Both the position numbers and the translations under genes were made by a program. The notes beneath the pieces were generated by a model. That model did no database searches and was not told where the DNA came from. It worked only from the letters and a program-made list of their open reading frames with translations. A stretch of 64,000 bases of DNA from CAZLBC01 sp964557575 (GTDB taxonomy: Bacteria > Planctomycetota > Phycisphaerae > SM23-33), in NCBI GenBank assembly GCA_964557575.1, contig CAZLBC010000006.1:1-64000 (forward strand), read 5' to 3'. Numbering within the stretch: position 1 is the stretch's first letter; every line of letters begins with the position of its first letter. Shown here in pieces: positions 8,384 through 16,566 of this stretch.

Positions 8384-9268
8384 ATGAACGGCGGACCGTA
8401 TATCCTGCTGGGAGTGGGGGTGCTTGCCTGCTCGACCGCGGCCATCATGATAAAGTCGTGCGCGTGTGACGATGTGCTGCTGGCCTCCTACCGGCTCCTC
8501 GCCGCGACCGTTATTCTTCTGCCGCTTTTTTGCAGGGATCTGGCCCGGCACCGGGGTGCCTTTACGCCCGGCCACCTGTTGAAGGCGGCGATACCGGGAT
8601 TGTTCATGGGCGCACACTTTGTTCTCTGGATCCTCGGAACGCGGCGCACCGCCGCCGCGAACGCCACGCTGATCGTGACGATGGTTCCGGTCGTCACGCC
8701 GTTTCTTCTGGTGATCCTCGCGCGGGAGCGGCTGAACGTCGGGGAGCTGGTCGGTACCGCCGCGGCCCTGGCGGGCGTGGGGGTACTGGGGATTGCGGAT
8801 TTCCATTTCGATGTCGCCGCCCTGACGGGGGATCTTCTGTGTTTCCTCTCCATGCTCTTTCTTGCCGTCTACCTGGTCATGGCCAAGAGAAACCACGATT
8901 TTCCGTCGATATGGCTGTACGTGGTACCCCTGTACGGTGCGGGAGGAATCGGCTGCCTGTGCCTGGCCCTGGCGATGGGAACCAATCCCGCCGCCGTCGG
9001 GGGTACACGGGGCCTGTACATGATTCTCGGACTGGCGATCATACCCACCGTCCTGGGGCACTCGATATTCAACTATTGCATGAAAAAACTCCGCGGTCAG
9101 GTCGTGGCCGTCGCCGGCCTGGGGCAGTTTATTTTCGCGGGGATTCTCGCCTATTTCATACTTGAAGAGGTCCCTGCTTTGGCGTTGTATCCCGCCGGCC
9201 TGCTGGTGGTCGTCGGTTCCGTTATCGCCATTCGTGCGACGCCCCGTTCGGGCCTGCCGGGGAAATGA
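8384..9268 (+). CDS. EamA/DMT-superfamily transporter
   Basis: An inner-membrane carrier of the drug/metabolite transporter superfamily with about ten hydrophobic helices arranged as two EamA repeats. Conserved features include an early SYRLLAA segment, the HFVLWILGTRRTAAANATLI stretch in the first repeat, and SIFNYCMKKL plus a glutamate-bearing helix in the second. The start at 8384 (MNGGPY) puts the first helix at the N-terminus; an upstream in-frame ATG at 8357 would add nine residues. Substrate is unknown; relatives export amino acids or metabolites. It is divergent from trpB. Confidence 0.85.
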   Translation: MNGGPYILLGVGVLACSTAAIMIKSCACDDVLLASYRLLAATVILLPLFCRDLARHRGAFTPGHLLKAAIPGLFMGAHFVLWILGTRRTAAANATLIVTMVPVVTPFLLVILARERLNVGELVGTAAALAGVGVLGIADFHFDVAALTGDLLCFLSMLFLAVYLVMAKRNHDFPSIWLYVVPLYGAGGIGCLCLALAMGTNPAAVGGTRGLYMILGLAIIPTVLGHSIFNYCMKKLRGQVVAVAGLGQFIFAGILAYFILEEVPALALYPAGLLVVVGSVIAIRATPRSGLPGK

Positions 9269-9422
9269 TTTAGGGATGCTATATGACAAAATACTTTTTC
9301 CATCCCCGGGATTGGCAATTTCCGGCCGCATGCCATTCGACTATTGCTTCTTGAGCAGGGCGGGTTTGCGCCGGTATTGTCTTTTTATTATTTTCACCGG
9401 GGGCGGGCCTTTTAATTTCCAC

Positions 9423-9451
9423 TTGACAGCCCCGCCCATTGAGGCTATTTT
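9423..9451 (+). promoter_or_regulatory. promoter of the rpmF-plsX-fab cluster
   Basis: A perfect TTGACA (9423-9428), a 17-base spacer and TATTTT (9446-9451) lie about 100 bases upstream of rpmF. The 285-base stretch between the EamA gene and rpmF contains no credible gene and seems to be leader plus promoter. The same hexamer pair with the same spacing occurs before the Gfo/Idh/MocA gene at 27.7 kb. Confidence 0.7.
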
Positions 9452-9553
9452 TCGCCAAACCGTTCGAAACCTGTGGACAGTGGAGATGCGCGTACCTGTG
9501 TCGTGGTGTATGTGTGGCCCCTGTCCGCGATACTTTCCAGTGGATATTATACC

Positions 9554-9736
9554 ATGCTGCCGAAACAGAAATTGAGTCGTTCGCGAACACGCCGTCGCAG
9601 GAGCCACCAGGCGCTGTGTCCGGTCAACTATGCGGATTGCCCCCGCTGTAACCAACCGAAGTTGCCGCACGCCGCGTGCAGTAATTGCGGGTATGTACGG
9701 CCCGGACTGAGCTTGAAGGTGGGCGAAGAAAGCTGA
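9554..9736 (+). CDS. rpmF: 50S ribosomal protein L32
   Basis: A 60-residue basic protein of the large ribosomal subunit. The N-terminus (MLPKQKLSRSRTRRRRSH) has the usual Arg/Lys-rich segment, and CPRC...CSNC gives the four-cysteine zinc ribbon. ATG 9554 is chosen because it starts right at the L32 N-terminus; the longer open frame upstream has no L32 features. It is followed 13 bases later by plsX, the standard rpmF-plsX arrangement that couples translation and lipid synthesis. Confidence 0.92.
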   Translation: MLPKQKLSRSRTRRRRSHQALCPVNYADCPRCNQPKLPHAACSNCGYVRPGLSLKVGEES

Positions 9737-9749
9737 GGATGGTACCATA

Positions 9750-10745
9750 ATGCGTATCGGTGTCGATGTAATGGGCGGTGACGGCGGACCCGGTATTGTC
9801 GTGGCCGGGGCGGTTGATTCCTGCCGGAACCTGGGGGATGATGATCAACTGATACTGGTGGGGGACCGGGAAGAAATAGAAAAAAATCTCGGGGAGTATG
9901 AGGGATACCCGGAAGATAAAATCGACGTCTGCCACAGCGAACAGGTTATCGGAATGGGGGAATCCCCGGTTGTCGCCTTGAAAAAGAAGCCGGCGAGTTC
10001 TATCGCCCTGCTTGCGGACATGCAGAAGGAGGGCAAGGTCGATGCCTGCGTTTCGGCCGGAAATACCGGCGCATGCGTGGCGGCGGCCCATATGAAACTC
10101 GGCATGCTGGAGTGCGTGCAGCGGCCGGGGATTGCCGTTACCTCCCCCGCCTTCGGCAACCCTGTTTCCATCTGCGATGTCGGGGCGAACGTCAATTGCC
10201 GGCCGCAGAATCTGTACGAATACGCCGTTATGACCTCGATTTATTTCGAGAGAATCTTCCAAAACGAGGCCCCCCGGGTCGGATTGCTGTCAGTGGGCAA
10301 AGAAGAGGGCAAGGGCAATGAACTCGTGAAGGCCACCGGTGAGCTGTTGCGGGCAGATGCCGATTTGAACTTCGTCGGCAACGTCGAGAGCCGCGATATT
10401 CTTCGCGGCGTGTGTGATGTGCTGATATGCGAGGGGTTCGTCGGTAACGTGATACTGAAACTCATGGAAGGCCTCGGCGAGGATATCGTCGGTTTTTTCC
10501 TGGACAAGGTGGCCGCCGCCGCGCCGCGGCACTTTGAGAAGTTCAAGCAGCTTGTTGATCAGATACATTCCACGTACGATTTTAACGATTACGGGGGCGC
10601 GCCGCTGCTCGGCGTGGACGGTATCTGGCTTATCTGTCATGGTGCCAGTATGGCCCGGGGCATCAAGAATGCAATTACCACCGCCACGGATTTCTCTCAT
10701 CATCATGTAAACCAGTTGATTGCCCAGCGGCTCGGGAGAAAGTGA
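9750..10745 (+). CDS. plsX: phosphate acyltransferase PlsX
   Basis: Converts acyl-ACP to acyl-phosphate, the donor for the first acylation of glycerol-3-phosphate in phospholipid synthesis. The N-terminus has the family motif VDVMGGDGGP, followed by the ALKKKP...S and SAGNTGA segments. The C-terminal EGFVGN and YGGAPLLGVDG blocks are also typical. Length of 331 residues is normal. It is followed directly by fabH. Confidence 0.96.
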   Translation: MRIGVDVMGGDGGPGIVVAGAVDSCRNLGDDDQLILVGDREEIEKNLGEYEGYPEDKIDVCHSEQVIGMGESPVVALKKKPASSIALLADMQKEGKVDACVSAGNTGACVAAAHMKLGMLECVQRPGIAVTSPAFGNPVSICDVGANVNCRPQNLYEYAVMTSIYFERIFQNEAPRVGLLSVGKEEGKGNELVKATGELLRADADLNFVGNVESRDILRGVCDVLICEGFVGNVILKLMEGLGEDIVGFFLDKVAAAAPRHFEKFKQLVDQIHSTYDFNDYGGAPLLGVDGIWLICHGASMARGIKNAITTATDFSHHHVNQLIAQRLGRK

Positions 10746-10759
10746 CAAGGAATGTGGAT

Positions 10760-11752
10760 ATGAAAGAATCTCCCCGGGCAGCCCTGACGGGATACGGGTC
10801 GGCCATTCCCGAACGTGTGATGACCAACCGGGACTTCGAGCAGATCCTGGACACCTCCGACGAATGGATCACCAAGCGGACCGGCATAAAACAGCGACAC
10901 CTCCTTTCCGACGGCGAGTGTACCAGCATGCTTGCCGTCGATGCCGCGCGCGAGGCCCTCGAGAAATCGGGGGTTTCTCCTGAACAGCTCGACCTGATCA
11001 TCTGCGGCACGATATCGCCCGACATGCCGTTTCCGGCTACCGCCTGTTTCATCCAGGAGGCCCTCGGGGCCCGAAACGCGGCCGCGTTCGATGTCTCTGC
11101 GGCATGCAGCGGCTTTGTCTATAGCCTGTCGATTGCCAGCCAGTTTATCGAAACCGGGAAGTATTCGCGCATACTGGTGATCGGGGCCGACGCCCTGTCC
11201 CGCCACGCGGATTTTACCGATCGTGGCAGTTGCATCCTGTTCGGCGACGGTGCCGGCGCGGTCGTCCTGGAACCCGCGCAGGATCCCGACACCGGCATCA
11301 TGTACACGGTTATGCAGTCCGACGGAAGCGGCTGGGATTTCATCCATATTCCCGGCGGCGGCACACGGACCCCCGTATCCCACGAAGTCATCGACAACAA
11401 GGAACACCTGGTGAAGATGAGGGGCAGGGATGTGTACAAGTTCGCCGTTGAAAAGATGCAGTGGGTCCTCGGCGACTGCATGAGTCACTGCGGGCTTTCG
11501 ACGGACGACGTCGACCTGATTATTCCCCACCAGGTTAATATAAGAATCATTAAATCGGCGATCAAAAAGTACGACTTTCCGCTTGAGAAGGTCTATATCA
11601 ACATCGACCGCCGGGGGAACACGTCCGGGGCTTCTGTCCCGCTGGCGCTCGATGAGGCCGTCACGGACGGTTCGATCGGCCCCGGTTCACTGATTATACT
11701 GGCCGCGTTTGGTGCGGGATTGACCTGGGGCGGCGCGGTGATCAGGTTGTGA
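10760..11752 (+). CDS. fabH: 3-oxoacyl-ACP synthase III
   Basis: Starts fatty-acid synthesis by condensing acetyl-CoA with malonyl-ACP. The catalytic triad is visible as Cys116 (SAACSGF), His257 (IPHQVN) and Asn287 (GNTSGAS). Start choice: ATG 10760 has AAGGA eight bases upstream and gives the family-like N-terminus. A GTG at 10742 overlapping the plsX stop would add six residues and cannot be excluded. Length of 330 residues is typical. Confidence 0.95.
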   Translation: MKESPRAALTGYGSAIPERVMTNRDFEQILDTSDEWITKRTGIKQRHLLSDGECTSMLAVDAAREALEKSGVSPEQLDLIICGTISPDMPFPATACFIQEALGARNAAAFDVSAACSGFVYSLSIASQFIETGKYSRILVIGADALSRHADFTDRGSCILFGDGAGAVVLEPAQDPDTGIMYTVMQSDGSGWDFIHIPGGGTRTPVSHEVIDNKEHLVKMRGRDVYKFAVEKMQWVLGDCMSHCGLSTDDVDLIIPHQVNIRIIKSAIKKYDFPLEKVYINIDRRGNTSGASVPLALDEAVTDGSIGPGSLIILAAFGAGLTWGGAVIRL

Positions 11753-11815
11753 CAGGACGCGGTGTACGGGTTCTCTCTGCGTATTCACATGGCTGAAACG
11801 AGGAACTGATCCACA

Positions 11816-12754
11816 ATGTCGAAGACGCTATATCTTTTTCCCGGACAGGGCGCGCAGCACATCGGCATGGGTGAAGAATTGCCCCGGGTATACCCGGCCG
11901 CCGACGAGATCTTCGACAGGGCCGAGGCTGCTACCGGCCTGCCCGTCCGGCAGCTGTGTTTCGAGGGGCCGGAGGAAGAACTGACGCGTACCAGCAACGC
12001 GCAACCCTGTATATTTACCGTGTCGGCGGCACTGCTCGCTGCCCTGAGCGAGACTGCTCCCCGGCCGGACGCCTGTGCGGGCCTGAGCTTGGGTGAATAT
12101 ACCGCCTTTTACGCCGCGGGCGCCATGGATTTCGAGACCGCGGTGACGCTGGTCGCCGAACGGGGACGACTGATGCAGGCTGCAGCCGAGGCCCGCCCCA
12201 GCGGGATGGTGGCGGTGATGGGCCTCGACGAAGAGCGGGTCGACGATCTCTGCGACCGGGCGCGCGGCGACGGTGTGCTGACGCCGGCCAATTTCAATTG
12301 CCCGGGCCAGATTGTGATCTCCGGGGACAGCGATGCCTGCGAAAGGGCTGTCGCGCTGGCGGAGGAAGAGTTCGAAGCCAGGGCGACCGCGTTAAACGTC
12401 GCCGGCGCCTTTCACAGCGACATCATGGCACCCGCGGCCGACGAGTTCCGCACCATGCTCGACGGGGTGTCTTTTGCAGCCCCTGCCTGCCCCGTCGTCA
12501 CCAATGTCGACGCCCTGCCGTGCACCGGGGCTGCCGACATTGCCGATCGGCTGATCAGGCAGTTGACCGGGGCGATCCGGTGGCATCAGTCAATGGTGTA
12601 TTTCATTTCGCGCGGGATGGAATCGGCGTATGAAATAGGTCCCGGCAAGACGCTGAAGGGCTTGATGAGACGGATTGACAGGAAGGTAACGGTAATCCCG
12701 GTCAATACGGCGTCCGCCGTTGCGGAATTGGCCGCGGGACAATCCGGGAACTGA
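11816..12754 (+). CDS. fabD: malonyl-CoA:ACP transacylase
   Basis: Loads malonyl groups onto ACP. The N-terminal FPGQGAQ (8-14) is canonical. The nucleophile elbow reads G-L-S-L-G-E with Ser91, so the His of the usual GHSLG is replaced by Leu, a variant I associate with Planctomycetota. The catalytic His is His200 (AFHSDIM). Length of 312 residues is normal. It sits between fabH and fabG with short gaps, so it is clearly part of the operon. Confidence 0.94.
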   Translation: MSKTLYLFPGQGAQHIGMGEELPRVYPAADEIFDRAEAATGLPVRQLCFEGPEEELTRTSNAQPCIFTVSAALLAALSETAPRPDACAGLSLGEYTAFYAAGAMDFETAVTLVAERGRLMQAAAEARPSGMVAVMGLDEERVDDLCDRARGDGVLTPANFNCPGQIVISGDSDACERAVALAEEEFEARATALNVAGAFHSDIMAPAADEFRTMLDGVSFAAPACPVVTNVDALPCTGAADIADRLIRQLTGAIRWHQSMVYFISRGMESAYEIGPGKTLKGLMRRIDRKVTVIPVNTASAVAELAAGQSGN

Positions 12755-12794
12755 AACAGCAACAACAACATATGGAAACGGGAGACAGGCCGTT

Positions 12795-13550
12795 ATGGTG
12801 AAATCAAAATCGGTACCGGACAACGAGAAAGTGGCAATTGTCACCGGCGGGGCCCGCGGAATAGGGCTGGCGATCTGCCGCCGGCTGCTGGACGGGGGAA
12901 TGACCGTGACCGCGGTCGATATCAACGCCGAGACGCTGGCACGCGCTCCGGGGGAACTGGGCGACCCCGACGGTTTCGACACCGCGGAAGTCGATGTAAC
13001 CGATTCCGAGGCCTTCGCGTCCCTGGTCGGTAGTGTCGTTGATGCCCATGGCCGGCTTGACGTGATGGTCAATAATGCCGGGATCACCCGTGATAACATA
13101 ACGGTGATGCTGTCTGATGAAGACTGGGATCTGGTGTTGAAGGTAAACCTCCGCAGTGCTTTCATCGGGACCAGGGAAGCCGCGAAAGTAATGATGCGAC
13201 AACGGTGCGGTTCGATCATAAATATGTCAAGTTACAGCGGTCTGGAGGGAAACCGGGGTCAGCCGAACTACGCGGCGAGCAAGGCGGGCATGATCGGCCT
13301 GAGTAAGTCCGCGGCGAAGGAACTGGCCAAGAGAAATGTCAGGATAAACTGCATTTGTCCCGGGTTCATCCAGACCGAGATGACGGAGGTGCTGCCGCAG
13401 GAGGCCAAGGACATGGCGATGCAGCAGATTCCCATGAATTGCTTCGGTACACCGGGAGATATTGCCGACGGCGTGGCCTTCCTTGCGAGCGATGCCTCCA
13501 GGTACATTACCGGACAGACGCTGAGTATCGACGGTGGCATGCACATGTAG
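12795..13550 (+). CDS. fabG: 3-oxoacyl-ACP reductase
   Basis: NADPH-dependent short-chain dehydrogenase reducing 3-ketoacyl-ACP. The Rossmann glycine motif TGGARGIG is near residues 17-24. NNAG follows, and the catalytic residues are Ser146, Tyr159 and Lys163 (NYAASK). The C-terminus ends in the family-like TGQTLSIDGGMHM. ATG 12795 is chosen because GGGAGA precedes it; the open frame before it is not SDR-like. 251 residues. It stops with TAG. Confidence 0.94.
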   Translation: MVKSKSVPDNEKVAIVTGGARGIGLAICRRLLDGGMTVTAVDINAETLARAPGELGDPDGFDTAEVDVTDSEAFASLVGSVVDAHGRLDVMVNNAGITRDNITVMLSDEDWDLVLKVNLRSAFIGTREAAKVMMRQRCGSIINMSSYSGLEGNRGQPNYAASKAGMIGLSKSAAKELAKRNVRINCICPGFIQTEMTEVLPQEAKDMAMQQIPMNCFGTPGDIADGVAFLASDASRYITGQTLSIDGGMHM

Positions 13551-13577
13551 TTCACGGAAAAACAGGTTTGAAAACTA

Positions 13578-13606
13578 TTGACACAATGGCTTTTGGCCTG
13601 TACAGA
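13578..13606 (+). promoter_or_regulatory. candidate internal promoter before acpP
   Basis: A perfect TTGACA (13578-13583), a 17-base spacer and a weak -10 (TACAGA, 13601-13606) lie in the 187-base gap between fabG and acpP. A separate acpP promoter would fit the high demand for acyl carrier protein. The rest of the gap holds no gene. Confidence 0.45.
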
Positions 13607-13737
13607 CATGTATCAAATCCGGCGAATATCCGTTGCCGCGGTGGCATACGGAGGCGAAGAACGGCGCTGTACGGTGCCGGTTGCCGGTGGAAACATACAC
13701 TTAAGCTGGCTGTATCAAGATATTTGGAGATTGAGAA

Positions 13738-13986
13738 GTGTCAGTAGAAGATATCGAAAACAAGGTGATAGAGATTGTTTCCGAACAGATGAACGTGGAC
13801 AAAAGCGAGATTACCCGCGAAACGTCTTTTGTCAACGACCTGAACGCCGATTCCCTGGATACGGTGGAACTCGTCATGGAATTCGAAGATGAATTCGAAT
13901 TGAGCATACCGGACGAGGTCGCGGAAAAGATCCAGACGGTCGGGCAGGCTATCGACCATATCGTGGAAAACGCGAACAAGGATTAA
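13738..13986 (+). CDS. acpP: acyl carrier protein
   Basis: An 82-residue acidic carrier. The 4'-phosphopantetheine attachment serine is Ser39 in NADSLDTVE. It begins with GTG, preceded by GGAG about ten bases upstream. The fold is the standard four-helix ACP with helix II EDEFELSIPDE. It is encoded between fabG and fabF in the same direction. Confidence 0.96.
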   Translation: MSVEDIENKVIEIVSEQMNVDKSEITRETSFVNDLNADSLDTVELVMEFEDEFELSIPDEVAEKIQTVGQAIDHIVENANKD

Positions 13987-14055
13987 GCATCCGATTTCGT
14001 GGTTTTTCCGCCTTGTTGACGCACGCCAGTTACAGTGTGGGGCTGAATTACTGAG

Positions 14056-15309
14056 ATGGCCGAAAGACGAGTCGTAATAACAGGTCTCGGTACCGTGAAT
14101 CCGGTGGCCTGCGGTGTTAAAGCCTACTGGCCGGCACTGCTTGAGGGAAAGAGCGGTATCGCCGATATAACCCTTTTTGACGCCTCGCCGTTCGCAAGCA
14201 AAATAGGGGGAGAGGTAAAAAACTGGGAGGGACCCGACGAGAAGTACATATCGGCCAAGGAGAGCAAGCGGATGGACCGCTATGCCCAGTTCGCCGTCCA
14301 GGCCGGCGGCGAGGCCGTCGATGACAGCGGGATTGATTTCGAAAAGGAAGATTTGTCGCGGTGCGCGGTGATACTGGGCAGCGGGATCGGCGGCTTGCTG
14401 ACCCTTGAAGAGCAGCACGTCCGGCTGTTGGAAAAAGGGGCGCGCAAGGTCAGCCCGTTCACGATACCCCGCATGATGATAAACGCCGCCGGCGGGCATC
14501 TGGCCATCATGTACGGCCTCAGCGGACCGAATTTCTCAGTTGTCACCGCGTGCGCGTCCGCGGCGCACGCCATGGGTGAATCGTTGAATATGATCCGGTC
14601 CGGAGAGGCCGACATCGTCATTACCGGCGGCAGCGAGGCGGCGCTGACCACTATCGGCCTGGGCAGTTTCTGCGCCCTGAAGGGCTTGAGCACCAGGAAC
14701 GACGATCCCCAGGGGGCTTCACGACCGTGGGACAGGGATCGCGACGGCTTCCTCCTGGCGGAGGGCGCCGGCTGCGTCGTCTTCGAAGAACTGGAACACG
14801 CGAAAAAACGCGGTGCAGAAATCTACGCGGAACTCACCGGCTACGGCGCCACGTGCGATGCGCATCACATCACCGCGCCCGATCCGGAGGGGACGTGGGC
14901 CGCGGCGGCGATGGCGAAGGCGATCAAGAGCGCCGGGTTGAACCGGGATGATATCGGGTATATCAACGCCCACGGCACGAGCACGATCCTGGGAGACCTC
15001 GGTGAAACCGAGGCCATCAAGAAGGTTTTTGGTGAATACGCCTACAACGGGCTGGCGGTGTCTTCGACGAAGAGTTGCACGGGGCACATGCTCGGGGCTA
15101 CCGGGGGGGTGGAACTGCTTACCTGCTCGCTGGCGATACGTGACTGCGTCTTGCCGGCCACGATGAACCTGGAACATCCCGACGAGAAATGCGACCTGGA
15201 CTTCATACCCCTGAACCCGCGGGAACAGACGGTCGATCACGTCCTGTCCAACAGCTTCGGCTTCGGGGGCCACAACGGGTGCCTGGCACTTTCGCGATTC
15301 ACGGGCTGA
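14056..15309 (+). CDS. fabF: 3-oxoacyl-ACP synthase II
   Basis: Elongating condensing enzyme of fatty-acid synthesis. The Cys-His-His triad is Cys166 (VTACASA), His306 (NAHGTST) and His344 (CTGHMLG). The C-terminus has NSFGFGGHN. 417 residues, normal length. It closes the fab cluster and is convergent with the CCA-adding enzyme gene, with only 12 bases between the stop codons. Confidence 0.96.
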   Translation: MAERRVVITGLGTVNPVACGVKAYWPALLEGKSGIADITLFDASPFASKIGGEVKNWEGPDEKYISAKESKRMDRYAQFAVQAGGEAVDDSGIDFEKEDLSRCAVILGSGIGGLLTLEEQHVRLLEKGARKVSPFTIPRMMINAAGGHLAIMYGLSGPNFSVVTACASAAHAMGESLNMIRSGEADIVITGGSEAALTTIGLGSFCALKGLSTRNDDPQGASRPWDRDRDGFLLAEGAGCVVFEELEHAKKRGAEIYAELTGYGATCDAHHITAPDPEGTWAAAAMAKAIKSAGLNRDDIGYINAHGTSTILGDLGETEAIKKVFGEYAYNGLAVSSTKSCTGHMLGATGGVELLTCSLAIRDCVLPATMNLEHPDEKCDLDFIPLNPREQTVDHVLSNSFGFGGHNGCLALSRFTG

Positions 15310-15321
15310 GGACATGCCGCC

Positions 15322-16563
15322 CTATCGGCTGTCCCTGATCATCGTTTTTGCCTTCTTCAGGGCTGCTTTTCGGCTTTTCAGGGTTTCGTTCAACTGCGCG
15401 TCATAGAGTTCCCGAAGAATCCTCCCCAGCTTTTTTCCCTCCGTGAGTCCCAGCGACTTCAGGTCGTCGCCGGTGACGAGCGGCCGCGGCCGTATGGCAG
15501 CCGGATCGAGGGCGTCGGCCCGTCTGATCACCCGTCGCGTTCTTGTTGTCGAACCGGTTTGTTTCTTTTCCCGAATCTTCCACAGGGTAAACAGTTCCCG
15601 CCGGTTTTCCACGCCCACGAGACGCTTGAAATCGCACAGCGGCCTGTCCGCCGCTTCCCGCCAGGTGTCGCGGTTGCGTGCATAGAAGATCATCGTATCC
15701 CGCCAGCGGTTGGCTGCGCCCCAGCGGCGGGCGATACCGCGCAGCGCCGCGGTCGAGAGCTCCAGGAGCAGTGCCCCGAACACCGTCTCCGCGCGGCTGT
15801 TTCGGGGAAGCATGCCGACCCGCTCGACACCCGCGGTCCAGAGCGCGTCCGGATCGAACAACTCGGGCAGGATGGGACGGGCCAGGGAAAACTGTTGGAG
15901 CCGGGCAAGTCCCGCCGCCCGGTTTTTTGCGGCCAGGATCATGCGGAGTTCCTCGAAGATTCTTTCGCCGCTGATGGCGGCGATCTTCGGGGCGTGCGCC
16001 GTTATGGCCCGGGCGGTGGCGGGATCGATGCGAAAACCGAGGCGGGAAGAGAATCTCACCGCGCGGAGCATTCGCAGGTAGTCTTCGCCGAACCGTTTTT
16101 CAGGACGGCCGATGGTCCTGATCACGCCTTTTTCCAGGTCTGCTCTTCCGCCCACGTAGTCGATCACTTCTTGCGTTTCGGGGTCGTAGAACATTCCGTT
16201 TATGGTGAAATCCCTCCGTCGGGCGTCCTCCTCCGGCGAGGCGAACGTCACGCCGTCCGGGCGGCGCCCGTCACTGTAGGACAGGTCGCTGCGGAACGTC
16301 GCCACCTCTACGGACCGGCGCTTGCTGCGGCGGTCATGTTCAAGAACGACGACGACACCGAATTGCTCGCCCACCATGAGCGTGCGGCGAAACAGGCGGC
16401 GCACCTCCTGCGGCGCGGCGTCGGTGGCGATGTCGTAGTCCCTGCTGCGGGCCCCCCGCAGCATGTCCCTGACGCATCCGCCGGCAAAGTACGCCGTGTA
16501 CCCCGCGGCGCGCAGTGTTTTGAGCACGCGTGTCGCCGTCGCCTTGTCCGCGTTGCCGGCCAT
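15322..16563 (-). CDS. CCA-adding enzyme / poly(A) polymerase family nucleotidyltransferase
   Basis: Class II nucleotidyltransferase of the tRNA CCA-adding/poly(A) polymerase family. The active-site block is visible at the N-terminus: AGGCVRD (27-33) followed by RDYDIAT with the metal-binding Asp42 and Asp44. RRDFTINGM and the template-like EDYLRMLRAVRFSSRLGF follow. The C-terminal region (after about 340) is Lys/Arg-rich. The sequence cannot separate CCA addition from poly(A) synthesis, but CCA addition is the usual role when only one copy exists. Only 3 bases separate it from the pheT stop, so the two are co-transcribed. Confidence 0.88.
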   Translation of the reverse strand: MAGNADKATATRVLKTLRAAGYTAYFAGGCVRDMLRGARSRDYDIATDAAPQEVRRLFRRTLMVGEQFGVVVVLEHDRRSKRRSVEVATFRSDLSYSDGRRPDGVTFASPEEDARRRDFTINGMFYDPETQEVIDYVGGRADLEKGVIRTIGRPEKRFGEDYLRMLRAVRFSSRLGFRIDPATARAITAHAPKIAAISGERIFEELRMILAAKNRAAGLARLQQFSLARPILPELFDPDALWTAGVERVGMLPRNSRAETVFGALLLELSTAALRGIARRWGAANRWRDTMIFYARNRDTWREAADRPLCDFKRLVGVENRRELFTLWKIREKKQTGSTTRTRRVIRRADALDPAAIRPRPLVTGDDLKSLGLTEGKKLGRILRELYDAQLNETLKSRKAALKKAKTMIRDSR

Positions 16564-16566
16564 GGA